A stretch of 64,000 nt of DNA from Candidatus Njordarchaeum guaymasense. GTDB lineage: Archaea; Asgardarchaeota; Njordarchaeia; Njordarchaeales; Njordarchaeaceae. Positions 17,243-25,463 of this stretch are shown piece after piece. The position numbers and the translations under genes are program-made. The stretch spans positions 1-64,000 of the forward strand of contig JAUQYT010000281.1 in assembly GCA_030587605.1 (NCBI GenBank). Direction: 5' to 3'. How positions within the stretch are numbered: position 1 is the stretch's first letter; each line of letters starts with the position of its first letter. The notes under the pieces are model-generated. The model saw nothing but the letters and a program-made list of their open reading frames with translations. It searched no databases and was not told the DNA's origin.

Positions 17243-17614
17243 TCATCTTCGTTTTTCCTCTACGGCATAGATGCTCTTGACGTAGAGCTCGCGTCCACAT
17301 CTGCGGCATTTCCCGACTTGTTTATTAATGTAGTCTCCGGCTTTGAAATCTCTTTCCTCTGAGAAGTCGCAGTTATGGCATGCTATAGAAGTCACTGTCT
17401 TGATTTCCCCAATATCGCTTACCTTCTTCTTTGACTTGGTTTTTTCTTGAGCGGGAAGTAACCACAAGTATCCAACGAGAGCGATAAATCCAAGCCCGTA
17501 CAGTACAGCAAGTCCTATAATTGACCATTGGAACCCTCCTACCATGTACGGAAGAATCAAGAGGAATGTGATCGCTATTAGTGTAGCCAAGGACACGATC
17601 TTCGCCTTTCTCAT
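17243..17614 (-). CDS. Small membrane protein with C-terminal zinc ribbon
   Basis: A 123-residue protein: two transmembrane helices near the N-terminus (IVSLATLIAITFLLILPYMV and an IIGLAVLYGLGFIALVGYLW-type span), then a basic linker, then a cytoplasmic zinc ribbon with CHNC and CRRC. The ATG at 17614 is preceded by AAGGAG; an upstream in-frame start at 17632 lacks one. It is followed on the same strand by a second membrane protein gene with the same general design, so the two may belong together. Function unknown. Confidence 0.75.
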   Translation of the reverse strand: MRKAKIVSLATLIAITFLLILPYMVGGFQWSIIGLAVLYGLGFIALVGYLWLLPAQEKTKSKKKVSDIGEIKTVTSIACHNCDFSEERDFKAGDYINKQVGKCRRCGRELYVKSIYAVEEKRR

Positions 17615-17722
17615 ACAATCAGCTCCTTCCAAGACTGACCTTCATTTAAAAAGCTAATCCTTCAGCACATGCTATCAGTCTCTAAGTCAGGAAACAGTAA
17701 GAGTCTAGTCTTGGCATCGCTG

Positions 17723-18460
17723 TCACTCCGTTATTCTTGTCTTGCATCTGCGGCATACTCTTGCCGAAGGAGGAAGAAGCATTCCGCACTTTGGACATTT
17801 CTTCCCAGCTCTCTGCTTTCCCCTTGGGGAGGATAGGTCAGCACTGAACGTAACTTCCTCTTTCCCACCCATCAGTTTCCCAGTGAGACGACCCTCTTTC
17901 TGGGCATATGCTTCCTTGACATCCCGCCTAATCAGAAGGAGGAAACAGAGTATTCCTGCGATGCTCTCGATTATTGGAAGTTGGCTAACGACATCGAATA
18001 TCCCCGCTAGGATTATTGAAAGGCTTCCTACCTTCGCTAAGTAGCTTCTTCGGAGTGCTAAGGTGGAGTAGACTGCGAGCACTCCAATAACCCCGATCAT
18101 GATTTCGATACTGATGATCGTCACCCACACATTCATGAAACCGTCAAAGGTTAAGATGCCTGCGATGGAGGCCCCCTGCCACTGCCCTAGCCAAGATTGG
18201 CGGGTCACATAGTTCATCTCGGTGAAGCCAATCATCGCTGAGAGGACTACGTTTCCTATGTAGCCAGACAGATAACTCAAATAGAGACCCGACCAGTCAA
18301 ATGTGAGAGCAAGTAGCCACCTGAGTCTATAGACCCCGAAGAACAAGAAGAGTCCTATAACTATGAGCAGCTTCAAAGGTCGTTTTATAAACCTCTGCCC
18401 TGACTTCACTGTCTGCTCCTCAAAACCAGCTGTCCTAGAAGAAGTAGAACCACGATTCAA
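17723..18460 (-). CDS. Membrane protein with C-terminal zinc ribbon
   Basis: A 245-residue protein with about five hydrophobic spans between residues ~28 and 175, a soluble linker, and a C-terminal zinc ribbon CPKCGMLLPPSARVCRRC. The start is TTG at 18460 with GGAGGAT about 10 nt upstream. The membrane-plus-ribbon plan resembles the 17243-17614 protein and the much larger 28452-31061 protein. No family could be named. Confidence 0.72.
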   Translation of the reverse strand: MNRGSTSSRTAGFEEQTVKSGQRFIKRPLKLLIVIGLFLFFGVYRLRWLLALTFDWSGLYLSYLSGYIGNVVLSAMIGFTEMNYVTRQSWLGQWQGASIAGILTFDGFMNVWVTIISIEIMIGVIGVLAVYSTLALRRSYLAKVGSLSIILAGIFDVVSQLPIIESIAGILCFLLLIRRDVKEAYAQKEGRLTGKLMGGKEEVTFSADLSSPRGKQRAGKKCPKCGMLLPPSARVCRRCKTRITE

Positions 18461-18800
18461 CTGTCATATATCCTCCGTGCTCGTCTTCTCTGCATGCAAC
18501 GTCTTCCCTGACTTCTCAGTTCAATTGTCGTCCCTAAAAAACGTATTGGTCAAGCATCAGAAACATCCAAGGAAGCTTTCTAAACAGTGATCCGGTTCCA
18601 CTTAGTAGAAAATGAGGAGAGCAAGACTTATTAGCAGGTTGCAGATAAACTCGAAACCCGTAGTTGCAGAAACATTAAATATACTGAAGTGCATTCCTTT
18701 TCTGCAACGTAGAGCTCCAAGGAATGGTGCAACACAGCTAAACCAAAACCTGAGCTACACGAATAAATGGCAACAGATAGACGTAAAGAGATGAACACAA

Positions 18801-19220
18801 ATGTCTGAAAAGAAGAAGCAAGATAGAGGCGCAGGAAAAAGTGCCCCAAGGGAGCGAGCCTCTGCAAGAGAGCGTCCCGTTGAGAGAGAGCGTCCCGTTG
18901 AGAGAGAGCGTCCTGTTCAGAGGGAGCAAGGTTCCGAGAGACATCGCTTTCCCGAGAACGTAATCCTAGTAGGAGTCAAGGGTACAATGAACTACGTCCT
19001 TGCAACAGTACTCCAGTTCAACAAAGGTTCAAATGATGTTAGCATCAAAGCTCGTGGAAGAGCTATCTCAAAGGCTGTCGACGTCGCTGAGATCACCAGG
19101 ACGAGGTTCCTCCAAGACAAGTGCAAAGTCAGGAAGATAGAGATAGGAACGGAAGAAATTAAGGAAGACGGAAGAACAAGAAACGTGTCAACGATCAATA
19201 TCATACTCGAGAAATCATAG
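18801..19220 (+). CDS. albA: DNA/RNA-binding protein Alba with repeat-rich N-terminal tail
   Basis: A 139-residue Alba protein. Residues ~52-139 are the standard Alba fold: VILVGVKGTMNYVLATVLQFNKG, then VSIKARGRAISKAVDVAEITRTRFL with the conserved GRAISKAVD segment, and a final strand STINIILEKS. Unusually, it has a ~45-residue charged N-terminal tail with three consecutive RERPVE/Q hexapeptides, which would be flexible and could contact nucleic acid. Alba dimers coat DNA and RNA in archaea and are tuned by lysine acetylation or methylation. It is monocistronic. Confidence 0.95.
   Translation: MSEKKKQDRGAGKSAPRERASARERPVERERPVERERPVQREQGSERHRFPENVILVGVKGTMNYVLATVLQFNKGSNDVSIKARGRAISKAVDVAEITRTRFLQDKCKVRKIEIGTEEIKEDGRTRNVSTINIILEKS
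18867..18920 (+). repeat. Three tandem 18-nt repeats coding for RERPVE/Q
   Basis: Three head-to-tail 18-bp units (agagagcgtcccgttgag and two near-identical copies), in frame with the alba gene. The first two are identical; the third differs at two bases and ends in CAG. Near-identity at the DNA level suggests recent slippage expansion. Confidence 0.95.
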
Positions 19221-19663
19221 GGAGCAGCTCATGCCCTAAACCACTCTTTCTTATGCTGAGTATACAAAGGACAGTGGACGGACTAAACAACGATCGCCGC
19301 GCGGCATCAGTCATCAAGCCGGGGTCATAAACGCTCCCAGGATTATTAGTGGTAGTACATTGTCTTTTTGTCTTCCCCCTTTTACCGCATATTCTTGTCC
19401 GCTATAAGCTTGGGTCTTCTGGATGCAATCTATGACTGTCATTTTATATTTGCGATCTTCGAATGAACACTATGAAAAACTAGACTGATTTGGATGGAAT
19501 TACAAAAGTTTAATATGGCGTTAAGCACGTTTCTTACATTAGTGCATTTTTTAGCAATGCTTCTGCAACCCCCTCCACTACTATTTCGGAAGAAGCTCTT
19601 AGTAGCAACCAAGGGGACTTCGGTGCAGACATGATGTGCTGATCAGACGACGAGGAATGCGAC
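19221..19663. other. Gene-free stretch between alba and a small zinc-ribbon gene
   Basis: I see no supported gene in these 443 bp. A T-rich run (ctttttgtcttcccccttt, about 19363-19382) could end the alba transcript. An archaeal TATA-like aaaagtttaatatgg at about 19502-19516 could drive the small gene that follows. Confidence 0.4.
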
Positions 19664-19891
19664 GTGAAGAAAGTAGAAACCAAATGCTGGAAGGACATAC
19701 TCCAAGACAAGCTCAAAGAGGAAGAAGACAAGAAAAAGGACTTAGTTCTAGTAGAAGTGAAGGAATCAGAAGACTGCAGATGTGGAACCTGCGACAACAA
19801 ATTCAAGATCGAGGTCTACTATTCTTCTGGAAAATTCAGACAGAGAGTCCTATGTGAACACTGCAAGACTGAATTCTGGACCAAACCTTGA
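19664..19891 (+). CDS. Small zinc-ribbon protein
   Basis: A 75-residue protein starting at GTG. A charged helical N-terminal half (KDILQDKLKEEEDKKKD) is followed by a zinc ribbon: CRCGTC, then CEHC twenty-odd residues later. A weak GAGGAA precedes the start, and a TATA-like element lies ~150 bp upstream. The Cys spacing and charge distribution favour a real gene over a chance frame. No function is evident. Confidence 0.6.
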   Translation: MKKVETKCWKDILQDKLKEEEDKKKDLVLVEVKESEDCRCGTCDNKFKIEVYYSSGKFRQRVLCEHCKTEFWTKP

Positions 19892-20288
19892 AGTATGTGT
19901 TTGGTCTCTGATGGGATGACAAAGAGAAGCGCGGTTACTGCGACTGACTGGCTCACCATAGGTCATTCCGTAGCGCCTATCTCAGAGGTAATTACGGAAC
20001 AAAGTTCGAAGGAGTTCTTCTTCTTTCTATTGCCCATTATTTGAACTCTTGTTGATGCTTCAAATCACTCTAATTTTCTATCGTTTCGACTCTTCTTCTG
20101 CAATTGCAGCCTGGGTTTTTGATGCAATACCTTTTTAAATCCGCCACGAATACTCATTCTTAATCAATTTGAAACTGGTGAATATAGGCGAACACGAGTA
20201 CTGAGAAAGTTTGTGATCAGACTCGGTTCCTTCTATAGTAGCTTCAAAGCTATTTCAGAAGCATCACTTTGAAGACGGGTGGCTAAGA
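19892..20288 (+). promoter_or_regulatory. Long leader/promoter region of the cDPG synthetase-like gene
   Basis: 397 bp without a recognisable gene. A TATA-like cctttttaaat at about 20128-20138 suggests transcription from near 20160, leaving an mRNA leader of about 130 nt, which is long for an archaeon. GGGTGG lies just before the ATG at 20289. I could not recognise a known riboswitch in the leader. Confidence 0.4.
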
Positions 20289-21623
20289 ATGGGTAAAACT
20301 AAAGTCATCATAATGGGTGCCGCTGGAAGAGATTTCCACAATTTTAACGTCTTCTTCAGGAATAACAAGAACTATGAGGTCGTCGCTTTCACGGCTACTC
20401 AGATACCTGGAATTGAGAATAGGACTTACCCTCCTGAGCTTTCGGGGCCATTATACCCGAAGGGCGTCCCCATCAGGCCAGAAGCGGAACTGAGTGAACT
20501 TGTAAAGAAGAATGGCGTTAATGAGGTGATCTTAGCCTATAGTGACCTGCCCCACCCAGAAGTGATGCATAGAGCCTCGGTTGTCCTAGCGTCAGGAGCT
20601 GACTTCAGACTAATGGGGTTAAACTCTACCTGTCTAAAGTCTAAGGTCCCCGTCATAGCAATATGCGCCGTTAGAACTGGTGCCGGCAAAAGCACTGTTA
20701 CTAGGAGAATCGCGAGGATACTCAGGAGCAAGGGAGTTAAACTTGTTGCAGTGCGCCACCCAATGCCCTACGATCCGAACCTCGCTTCGCAGGCGGTCCA
20801 GCGATTTGCAACGATGAAAGACATGGACGTTGCTCGATGCACGATTGAGGAAAGGGAGGAGTACGAGCCCCACATATCCATGGGAACAGTGGTATACGCT
20901 GGGGTCGATTATGAGAAGATCCTTCGTCAAGCCGAGAAAGAAGCAGACGTAATCTTGTGGGATGGCGGGAACAATGACATGCCTTTCTTCACACCAGACC
21001 TGATGATCACTGTCGCAGACGCTTTGAGGCCTGGACAAGAGGTTGGGTCATACCCTGGCGAAACAAACGTCATCATGGCAGACGTTGTAGTGATGAACAA
21101 GGTTGATGTAGCGAAAAAGGAAGACGCGGGACTAATCAAGTCCAATATTAGGAAGGCGAATCCAAAGGCAGAAATAATCGAGGCGAAGTCCGCGATAAAG
21201 GTGGATCGACCTGAACTAGTCAAAGGCAAGAAAGTGCTCGTAATAGAAGACGGACCGACCGTCACGCACGGACAGACGCCTATTGGAGCGGGCACAGTTG
21301 CCGCTAGAAGCATGAACGCCAAAATAGTAGACCCACACCCATATGCAGCCGGAACAATAAAGGAAACCTTTGATAAGTATAGACAAGTTGGTGCGCTCCT
21401 TCCGACGATGGGGTACTCTCAACAACAAATCAAGGATCTTGAGAAGACGATCAATGCCACGCCATGCGATACGGTACTTTCAGCTACGCCAATAAACCTC
21501 AATAAAATAATGAAGATTGACAAGCCCCTTGCAGTTGTGTCGTATGAATTAGAGGAACTAACGAAACCAAACCTTGATGACATAGTTTCTGGTTTCCTGA
21601 AGAAACTGAAAAAACGGGCTTAG
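20289..21623 (+). CDS. Cyclic 2,3-diphosphoglycerate synthetase-like P-loop protein
   Basis: A 444-residue P-loop protein of the cPGS family. An N-terminal Rossmann-like half (KVIIMGAAGRDFHNFN) is followed by the Walker A RTGAGKST (129-136), a DGGNND segment and a guanine/adenine-type MNKVD motif, then a C-terminal domain with DGPTVTHGQTP. Characterised relatives in thermophilic methanogens close 2,3-diphosphoglycerate to the cyclic osmolyte/thermoprotectant using ATP. Close homologues occur in archaea that are not known to make it, so the substrate here is uncertain. Single gene with its own promoter. Confidence 0.85.
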   Translation: MGKTKVIIMGAAGRDFHNFNVFFRNNKNYEVVAFTATQIPGIENRTYPPELSGPLYPKGVPIRPEAELSELVKKNGVNEVILAYSDLPHPEVMHRASVVLASGADFRLMGLNSTCLKSKVPVIAICAVRTGAGKSTVTRRIARILRSKGVKLVAVRHPMPYDPNLASQAVQRFATMKDMDVARCTIEEREEYEPHISMGTVVYAGVDYEKILRQAEKEADVILWDGGNNDMPFFTPDLMITVADALRPGQEVGSYPGETNVIMADVVVMNKVDVAKKEDAGLIKSNIRKANPKAEIIEAKSAIKVDRPELVKGKKVLVIEDGPTVTHGQTPIGAGTVAARSMNAKIVDPHPYAAGTIKETFDKYRQVGALLPTMGYSQQQIKDLEKTINATPCDTVLSATPINLNKIMKIDKPLAVVSYELEELTKPNLDDIVSGFLKKLKKRA

Positions 21624-21698
21624 ACAACCTCCGCACAACTCAGGTAATAAGAAAAGTGAGTAAGGTAGGGACCCTATTTAGATCAGGAATCGTCTGAT

Positions 21699-23084
21699 CT
21701 ACCGACTTTTCCTATCCATCCTCGAAAGATATTCTCCGTACTCACTGAGCACTCTGAGAGCAAATACTGCTTTTTCTGGTCCATTGAATACAGGAATATT
21801 TGTCCCAGTCAGGGCAGTCCGGATCTTATCATAGTCTTCTCCGCCGGGGGCGCAATCAACGACAGGTTTGTCTGGGTACTCTTTTGCAACCTTCGCGATA
21901 ACCTTGACGTCATCAGGTAGTGTGAGGCATGACTTCAACATGTTTATTACAAGAACGCCATCTACCTCATTCTCTTTGAGCACACTCTCCAAGATGTCAC
22001 CGTAGCGGTCTGCTCTGGCATCAGCAATTATGTCAAGCGGGTTAATGGCTTCGACTCCTGGATATTTGCTCTCTATTCTTTTGGCTGTTTCCGCTGAGAG
22101 TCTGGCTAGCCTGAATCCGGATCGATGAGTGGCGTCAGCCATCAGCACAGCCGGTCCCCCAACATTCGAGATAATGGTCACGCGGTTTCCTCTCATAGGA
22201 GGTTGTTTCTCAAGGACTTCACCCGCTATGAAGAGTTCCTCCATTGAGTCAACAAGGATTGCCCCGTTCTGTTTGGCAGCAGCTCTGAATATCTTATCAC
22301 TTCCGACACTTATCGCCGCCGTGTGACTCAGTGCCCTAGCTTTAGCCTCCTCTGAAACCCCTCCCTTAAGTATGACAACTGGTTTCTTTCCCGTCGCCTT
22401 TCTCACTGTTCTCAGGAAATCTTGGCCGTTCTTGACGCTCTCAAGATACATCAAGATGACTTTGCTGTCTTCGTCTTCACTGAGGTACTCTAGCAAGTCT
22501 ACTTCTGAGATGTCGGCCTTGTCGCCCAACCAAGTGAACTTACTGATGCCCTCACCGTAATATGTCGCCCAGTCTGCGAGCGCTGCGCCCACGCCGCCGC
22601 TTTGACTGAGCACCGAGAGACCTCCACGCTTCGGCATCAGATCTCTCTCGAATGTTGTGTTTAACCCATTTTTCGTGTTAATTACTCCCATGATTGCGTT
22701 AGGACCGAGTACGCGTATCCTGTTATTGGACGCGGTTTCTACTAGTTTGCTTCTCTCAATGTCTTTGAACCCTCCAGGAACGACGATCGCGGCTTTCACC
22801 CCACTTTTTCCGCAGAATTCAAGGGCCTTGTTCGCCAATGCAGCGGAGAGAACTATTACTGCGAGGTCTGCTTTCACCGGGGTTTCCATCAGTTTTCCAA
22901 CATTGGTTCCTATGTCGTACTTCACAACTTCTCCTTCAAAGAACTTACTAAGATTGTAGTATATGGAATTATATATGCGGGGGTTCATCATCCCTACGGC
23001 TTCAGTGAGCCTCGATGATCCAATCAAAGCCACGACCCTTGGCTCAAACAACCTCGTCAATGAACTTTGGCTATCGTCTGCCAT
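21699..23084 (-). CDS. ADP-forming acyl-CoA synthetase, alpha subunit (CoA-binding/ligase)
   Basis: A 461-residue protein with the succinyl-CoA-ligase alpha architecture: a CoA-binding domain (VVALIGSSRLTEAVG), RVLGPNAIMGVIN, a ligase-CoA domain with SQSGGVGAALADW, and the phospho-histidine H254 in ALSHTAAISVGSD. Family enzymes convert acetyl-CoA or other acyl-CoA plus ADP and phosphate to acid plus ATP, an energy-yielding step in archaeal peptide or sugar fermentation. No ATP-grasp beta subunit is adjacent, so the partner must lie elsewhere. The ATG at 23084 (GGTGA upstream) is favoured over the in-frame GTG at 23096. Confidence 0.9.
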   Translation of the reverse strand: MADDSQSSLTRLFEPRVVALIGSSRLTEAVGMMNPRIYNSIYYNLSKFFEGEVVKYDIGTNVGKLMETPVKADLAVIVLSAALANKALEFCGKSGVKAAIVVPGGFKDIERSKLVETASNNRIRVLGPNAIMGVINTKNGLNTTFERDLMPKRGGLSVLSQSGGVGAALADWATYYGEGISKFTWLGDKADISEVDLLEYLSEDEDSKVILMYLESVKNGQDFLRTVRKATGKKPVVILKGGVSEEAKARALSHTAAISVGSDKIFRAAAKQNGAILVDSMEELFIAGEVLEKQPPMRGNRVTIISNVGGPAVLMADATHRSGFRLARLSAETAKRIESKYPGVEAINPLDIIADARADRYGDILESVLKENEVDGVLVINMLKSCLTLPDDVKVIAKVAKEYPDKPVVDCAPGGEDYDKIRTALTGTNIPVFNGPEKAVFALRVLSEYGEYLSRMDRKSR

Positions 23085-23378
23085 AGTGTCCTTCACCCTT
23101 GTCTGAGATTCACTCTACGGCGGAACGTCTACCTACCTCCGTCGATGATGCCGAATCGCCGCAGCGCATTCGATCCAAACCCCCGACACACGAGTGTCAG
23201 ACACGAGTAATGGCAACTTGGGTGAACACCCAATCTGTCTCAGTATGCCCTGATTGGTTGTAATCTGGTAAAAACAGTTCTAATAGAGCAGCTCCCTGTT
23301 TGTCTTCGCGAAACCTCCAACTATTAGGTCTTCCTGGGTTACTTCAAGGAGGAAGAGTACTTCTTCCAATCCACTATT

Positions 23379-23753
23379 TCAAGCTTTATCTAAAGTTATG
23401 GTTGTCCCCAACTTGACCTTGCCAAAGATAGACAAGCCGTCAAGGATTCTGCCAACGATATTCACACCCGAGTAGGGTTCCACCTTGTCATAGAACACGC
23501 ATATGGCGTCTCCTAGAGGCCAGTGAGCGATGTCTCCCACTTCCACTACTTTTGTGGCCCGCTCTAGCCCTCTCTTAATCCCTGCTGGGAAATAGACTTC
23601 GGCGTTCCTCCATACACTAGCCTTGCCTACGATGGGAATGGCTCGCCACACGCTCTCGGCTGTGAGGGGAGATTTTCTGCGGATTAACTCACCCTGGGCT
23701 TCCCCGGTTCCCTGTATCTTGAAGACGACCCTGTACTTCCCCACCTCGGACAA
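23379..23753 (-). CDS. Cyclophilin-like fold protein (DUF369/TM1367-type)
   Basis: A 124-residue beta-rich protein: RYVVFKIQGTGEAQGELIRR-like opening, GKASVWRNAEVYFP, VVEVGDIAHWPLGDAICVFYD and NIVGRILDG. This pattern (a WP..DA.CiF segment followed by N.VGRI) is that of the small cyclophilin-like family typified by TM1367. Those proteins have the cyclophilin barrel, but prolyl isomerase activity is not established. It precedes nothing obvious; S25e is 71 bp upstream on the same strand. Confidence 0.8.
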   Translation of the reverse strand: MSEVGKYRVVFKIQGTGEAQGELIRRKSPLTAESVWRAIPIVGKASVWRNAEVYFPAGIKRGLERATKVVEVGDIAHWPLGDAICVFYDKVEPYSGVNIVGRILDGLSIFGKVKLGTTITLDKA

Positions 23754-23824
23754 TAGAGATCCCTCCTCAATGCGGGAATCTAGGTGAGTCGACAGCTACT
23801 TGAAATCTGGGTTATTTCTGGCAC

Positions 23825-24181
23825 TTATGCAGCGGCAGTCTCTTCAGCTTTCTTTGACGGAGGAGCGTACACAGAAACTCTATGGTTGCCACAGGCTTTC
23901 CTTAACAAGTTAGCTTTTTCAAGTTCCCTTAGAATGGTTTTCGCTGAGCTGAGTTTTATGTTGTATTTTGACGCTATTACATATGGGGTTACGGCATTCA
24001 TTTTCGGCGCTTCTTTCTTTATGGTTTTCATTAGTTCGTCCCCAATCGCTACTGATTTTGGACCAGTCTTCTGCGTGCCTGAAGACTCCTTCTTCTCCTT
24101 CTCCTCACCATCTTTGGTAGTTGAACGTCTCTGCGCTTTCTCAGCCATTGCTATTGACTTCTTTTTTGCTCCACCACCCAT
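23825..24181 (-). CDS. rps25e: Ribosomal protein S25e
   Basis: A 118-residue protein with a lysine-rich disordered N-terminus and the S25e winged-helix body from ~residue 55: the segment VTPYVIASKYNIKLSSAKTI, then LRELEKANLLRKACGNHRVSVY. S25e belongs to the small ribosomal subunit of eukaryotes and of the TACK/Asgard archaea and is generally missing from Euryarchaeota, so it is useful for placing the organism. TATA-like elements lie upstream on the minus strand near 24300-24330. Confidence 0.93.
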   Translation of the reverse strand: MGGGAKKKSIAMAEKAQRRSTTKDGEEKEKKESSGTQKTGPKSVAIGDELMKTIKKEAPKMNAVTPYVIASKYNIKLSSAKTILRELEKANLLRKACGNHRVSVYAPPSKKAEETAAA

Positions 24182-24445
24182 TTGTCATTCGGCCTCCGAA
24201 AAACGATTTGTTTCACATATAGAATTTGGGCATTAAACAGCGATGAAACTCCGACATATGCAAATAGTTTTTCACAAAAAGTTTTTCGTCGTCAACTGTT
24301 GTATTAAATACGCACAAGGCATTTAAATCTCACTATGGCGAAATCCGCTGGGCAGCATGTCGAGTTACTCTGTCAGGGACTGGAATTCCAATGCTTGCCC
24401 ATGGTTACCGCATCTCGGACAATGACCTAGTGGTAAACCTACACG

Positions 24446-25423
24446 TCAACCGCTACCTCTTACCCCATAGTAAACTACCCCATTCCGCTTCTTCGTAGAC
24501 ACCTTCCTCTCACCCTCCAGAACTTGCATGTGAGACATTGTTTCAGCTATCGCTAGTGGAACTTCTGATAAAGACACTTTCCCGAAAATGATTCTGGAAA
24601 CTTCAAAGGGGGTTTTCTCACCTCGGCTGACAGCATCCAGCATCAGCCTTTTCCTTTCTCTGTGGTGCTCAAGTATTTCTAGGGCTCTCTTTCTGAAGCC
24701 TTGGATTACACCACGGTGACCAGGAAAAGCAACTTCACCTGGTAACTTTAGTGTCTTCTCCAGAGATCTCAAATAGTCCGGTAAGAGGGAAACAACAGGA
24801 GTTCCTCGAAGAGTCACTCCAACATTGGGCGTTATTTCGTTCAACAGATGGTCACCACAGAATAGCGTCTCCTTTTCCTCCCACGAAAGAACTATTTCTC
24901 CAATGGTGTGCCCCGGTGTGTGTATTGCTTTCAGCTTCAGGTCGCCTAGCCCTATTGTGTCACCGTCATTGATTTTCCTGCAATTGGCTACTGAACCACC
25001 GACATCCTTCAGGAAAAGGTAAGCCGCCTGCAGGTCATCTAGGATTTTCTGCGGTGTGCCCGAACTCAGCAAGATGTCTCCAAAGTAATCCATTCTCTTC
25101 AGGTAGGCGCCTGCATAGTCGGATACGAATTCAAAGTCTTCAGCATGAACATACACGTCACAACTTGAGTCTTCTTGGAGTTTGTGGATCAAGCCAAAGT
25201 GGTCAACGTGAGCGTGGGTTACGATAATCTTCTGGATGTCCTTCGGGGCAAGGTTCAAAGATCCGAGTTCCTTGAGTAAGGTCTCGTGTGACTTCCTGCT
25301 TTTGAGCCCCACATCGATTAGCGACGGCTCGCCTGAGTTAACGAGATAACTATTTGTCGCCCCAACAGGAAAAAGCGACGGGACTTGAATCAAGTAGACA
25401 TTATCGAAGAGTTGGTTTGGCAT
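24446..25423 (-). CDS. Metallo-beta-lactamase fold hydrolase
   Basis: A 325-residue MBL-fold protein. The metal motif THAHVDH holds H70, H72, D74 and H75; further ligands come from HTPGHTIGE and CGDHLL, and the late FPGHRG. The C-terminal ~80 residues are helical (a winged-helix-like extension seen in the glyoxalase II/LACTB2-type group). The substrate is unknown; a hydrolase of thioesters or phosphodiesters is likely by family. It sits 40 bp downstream of glmS on the same strand. Confidence 0.88.
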   Translation of the reverse strand: MPNQLFDNVYLIQVPSLFPVGATNSYLVNSGEPSLIDVGLKSRKSHETLLKELGSLNLAPKDIQKIIVTHAHVDHFGLIHKLQEDSSCDVYVHAEDFEFVSDYAGAYLKRMDYFGDILLSSGTPQKILDDLQAAYLFLKDVGGSVANCRKINDGDTIGLGDLKLKAIHTPGHTIGEIVLSWEEKETLFCGDHLLNEITPNVGVTLRGTPVVSLLPDYLRSLEKTLKLPGEVAFPGHRGVIQGFRKRALEILEHHRERKRLMLDAVSRGEKTPFEVSRIIFGKVSLSEVPLAIAETMSHMQVLEGERKVSTKKRNGVVYYGVRGSG

Positions 25424-25463
25424 GACCCTACCATATTTGCAGTCAGGTATTTCTTAGTTGTTG

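Noticed and set aside
23214..23238. Short inverted repeat ttgggtgaacacccaa near the acyl-CoA synthetase gene
   Set aside because: A 7-bp stem upstream of the minus-strand gene with no T run or operator context; too short to interpret.
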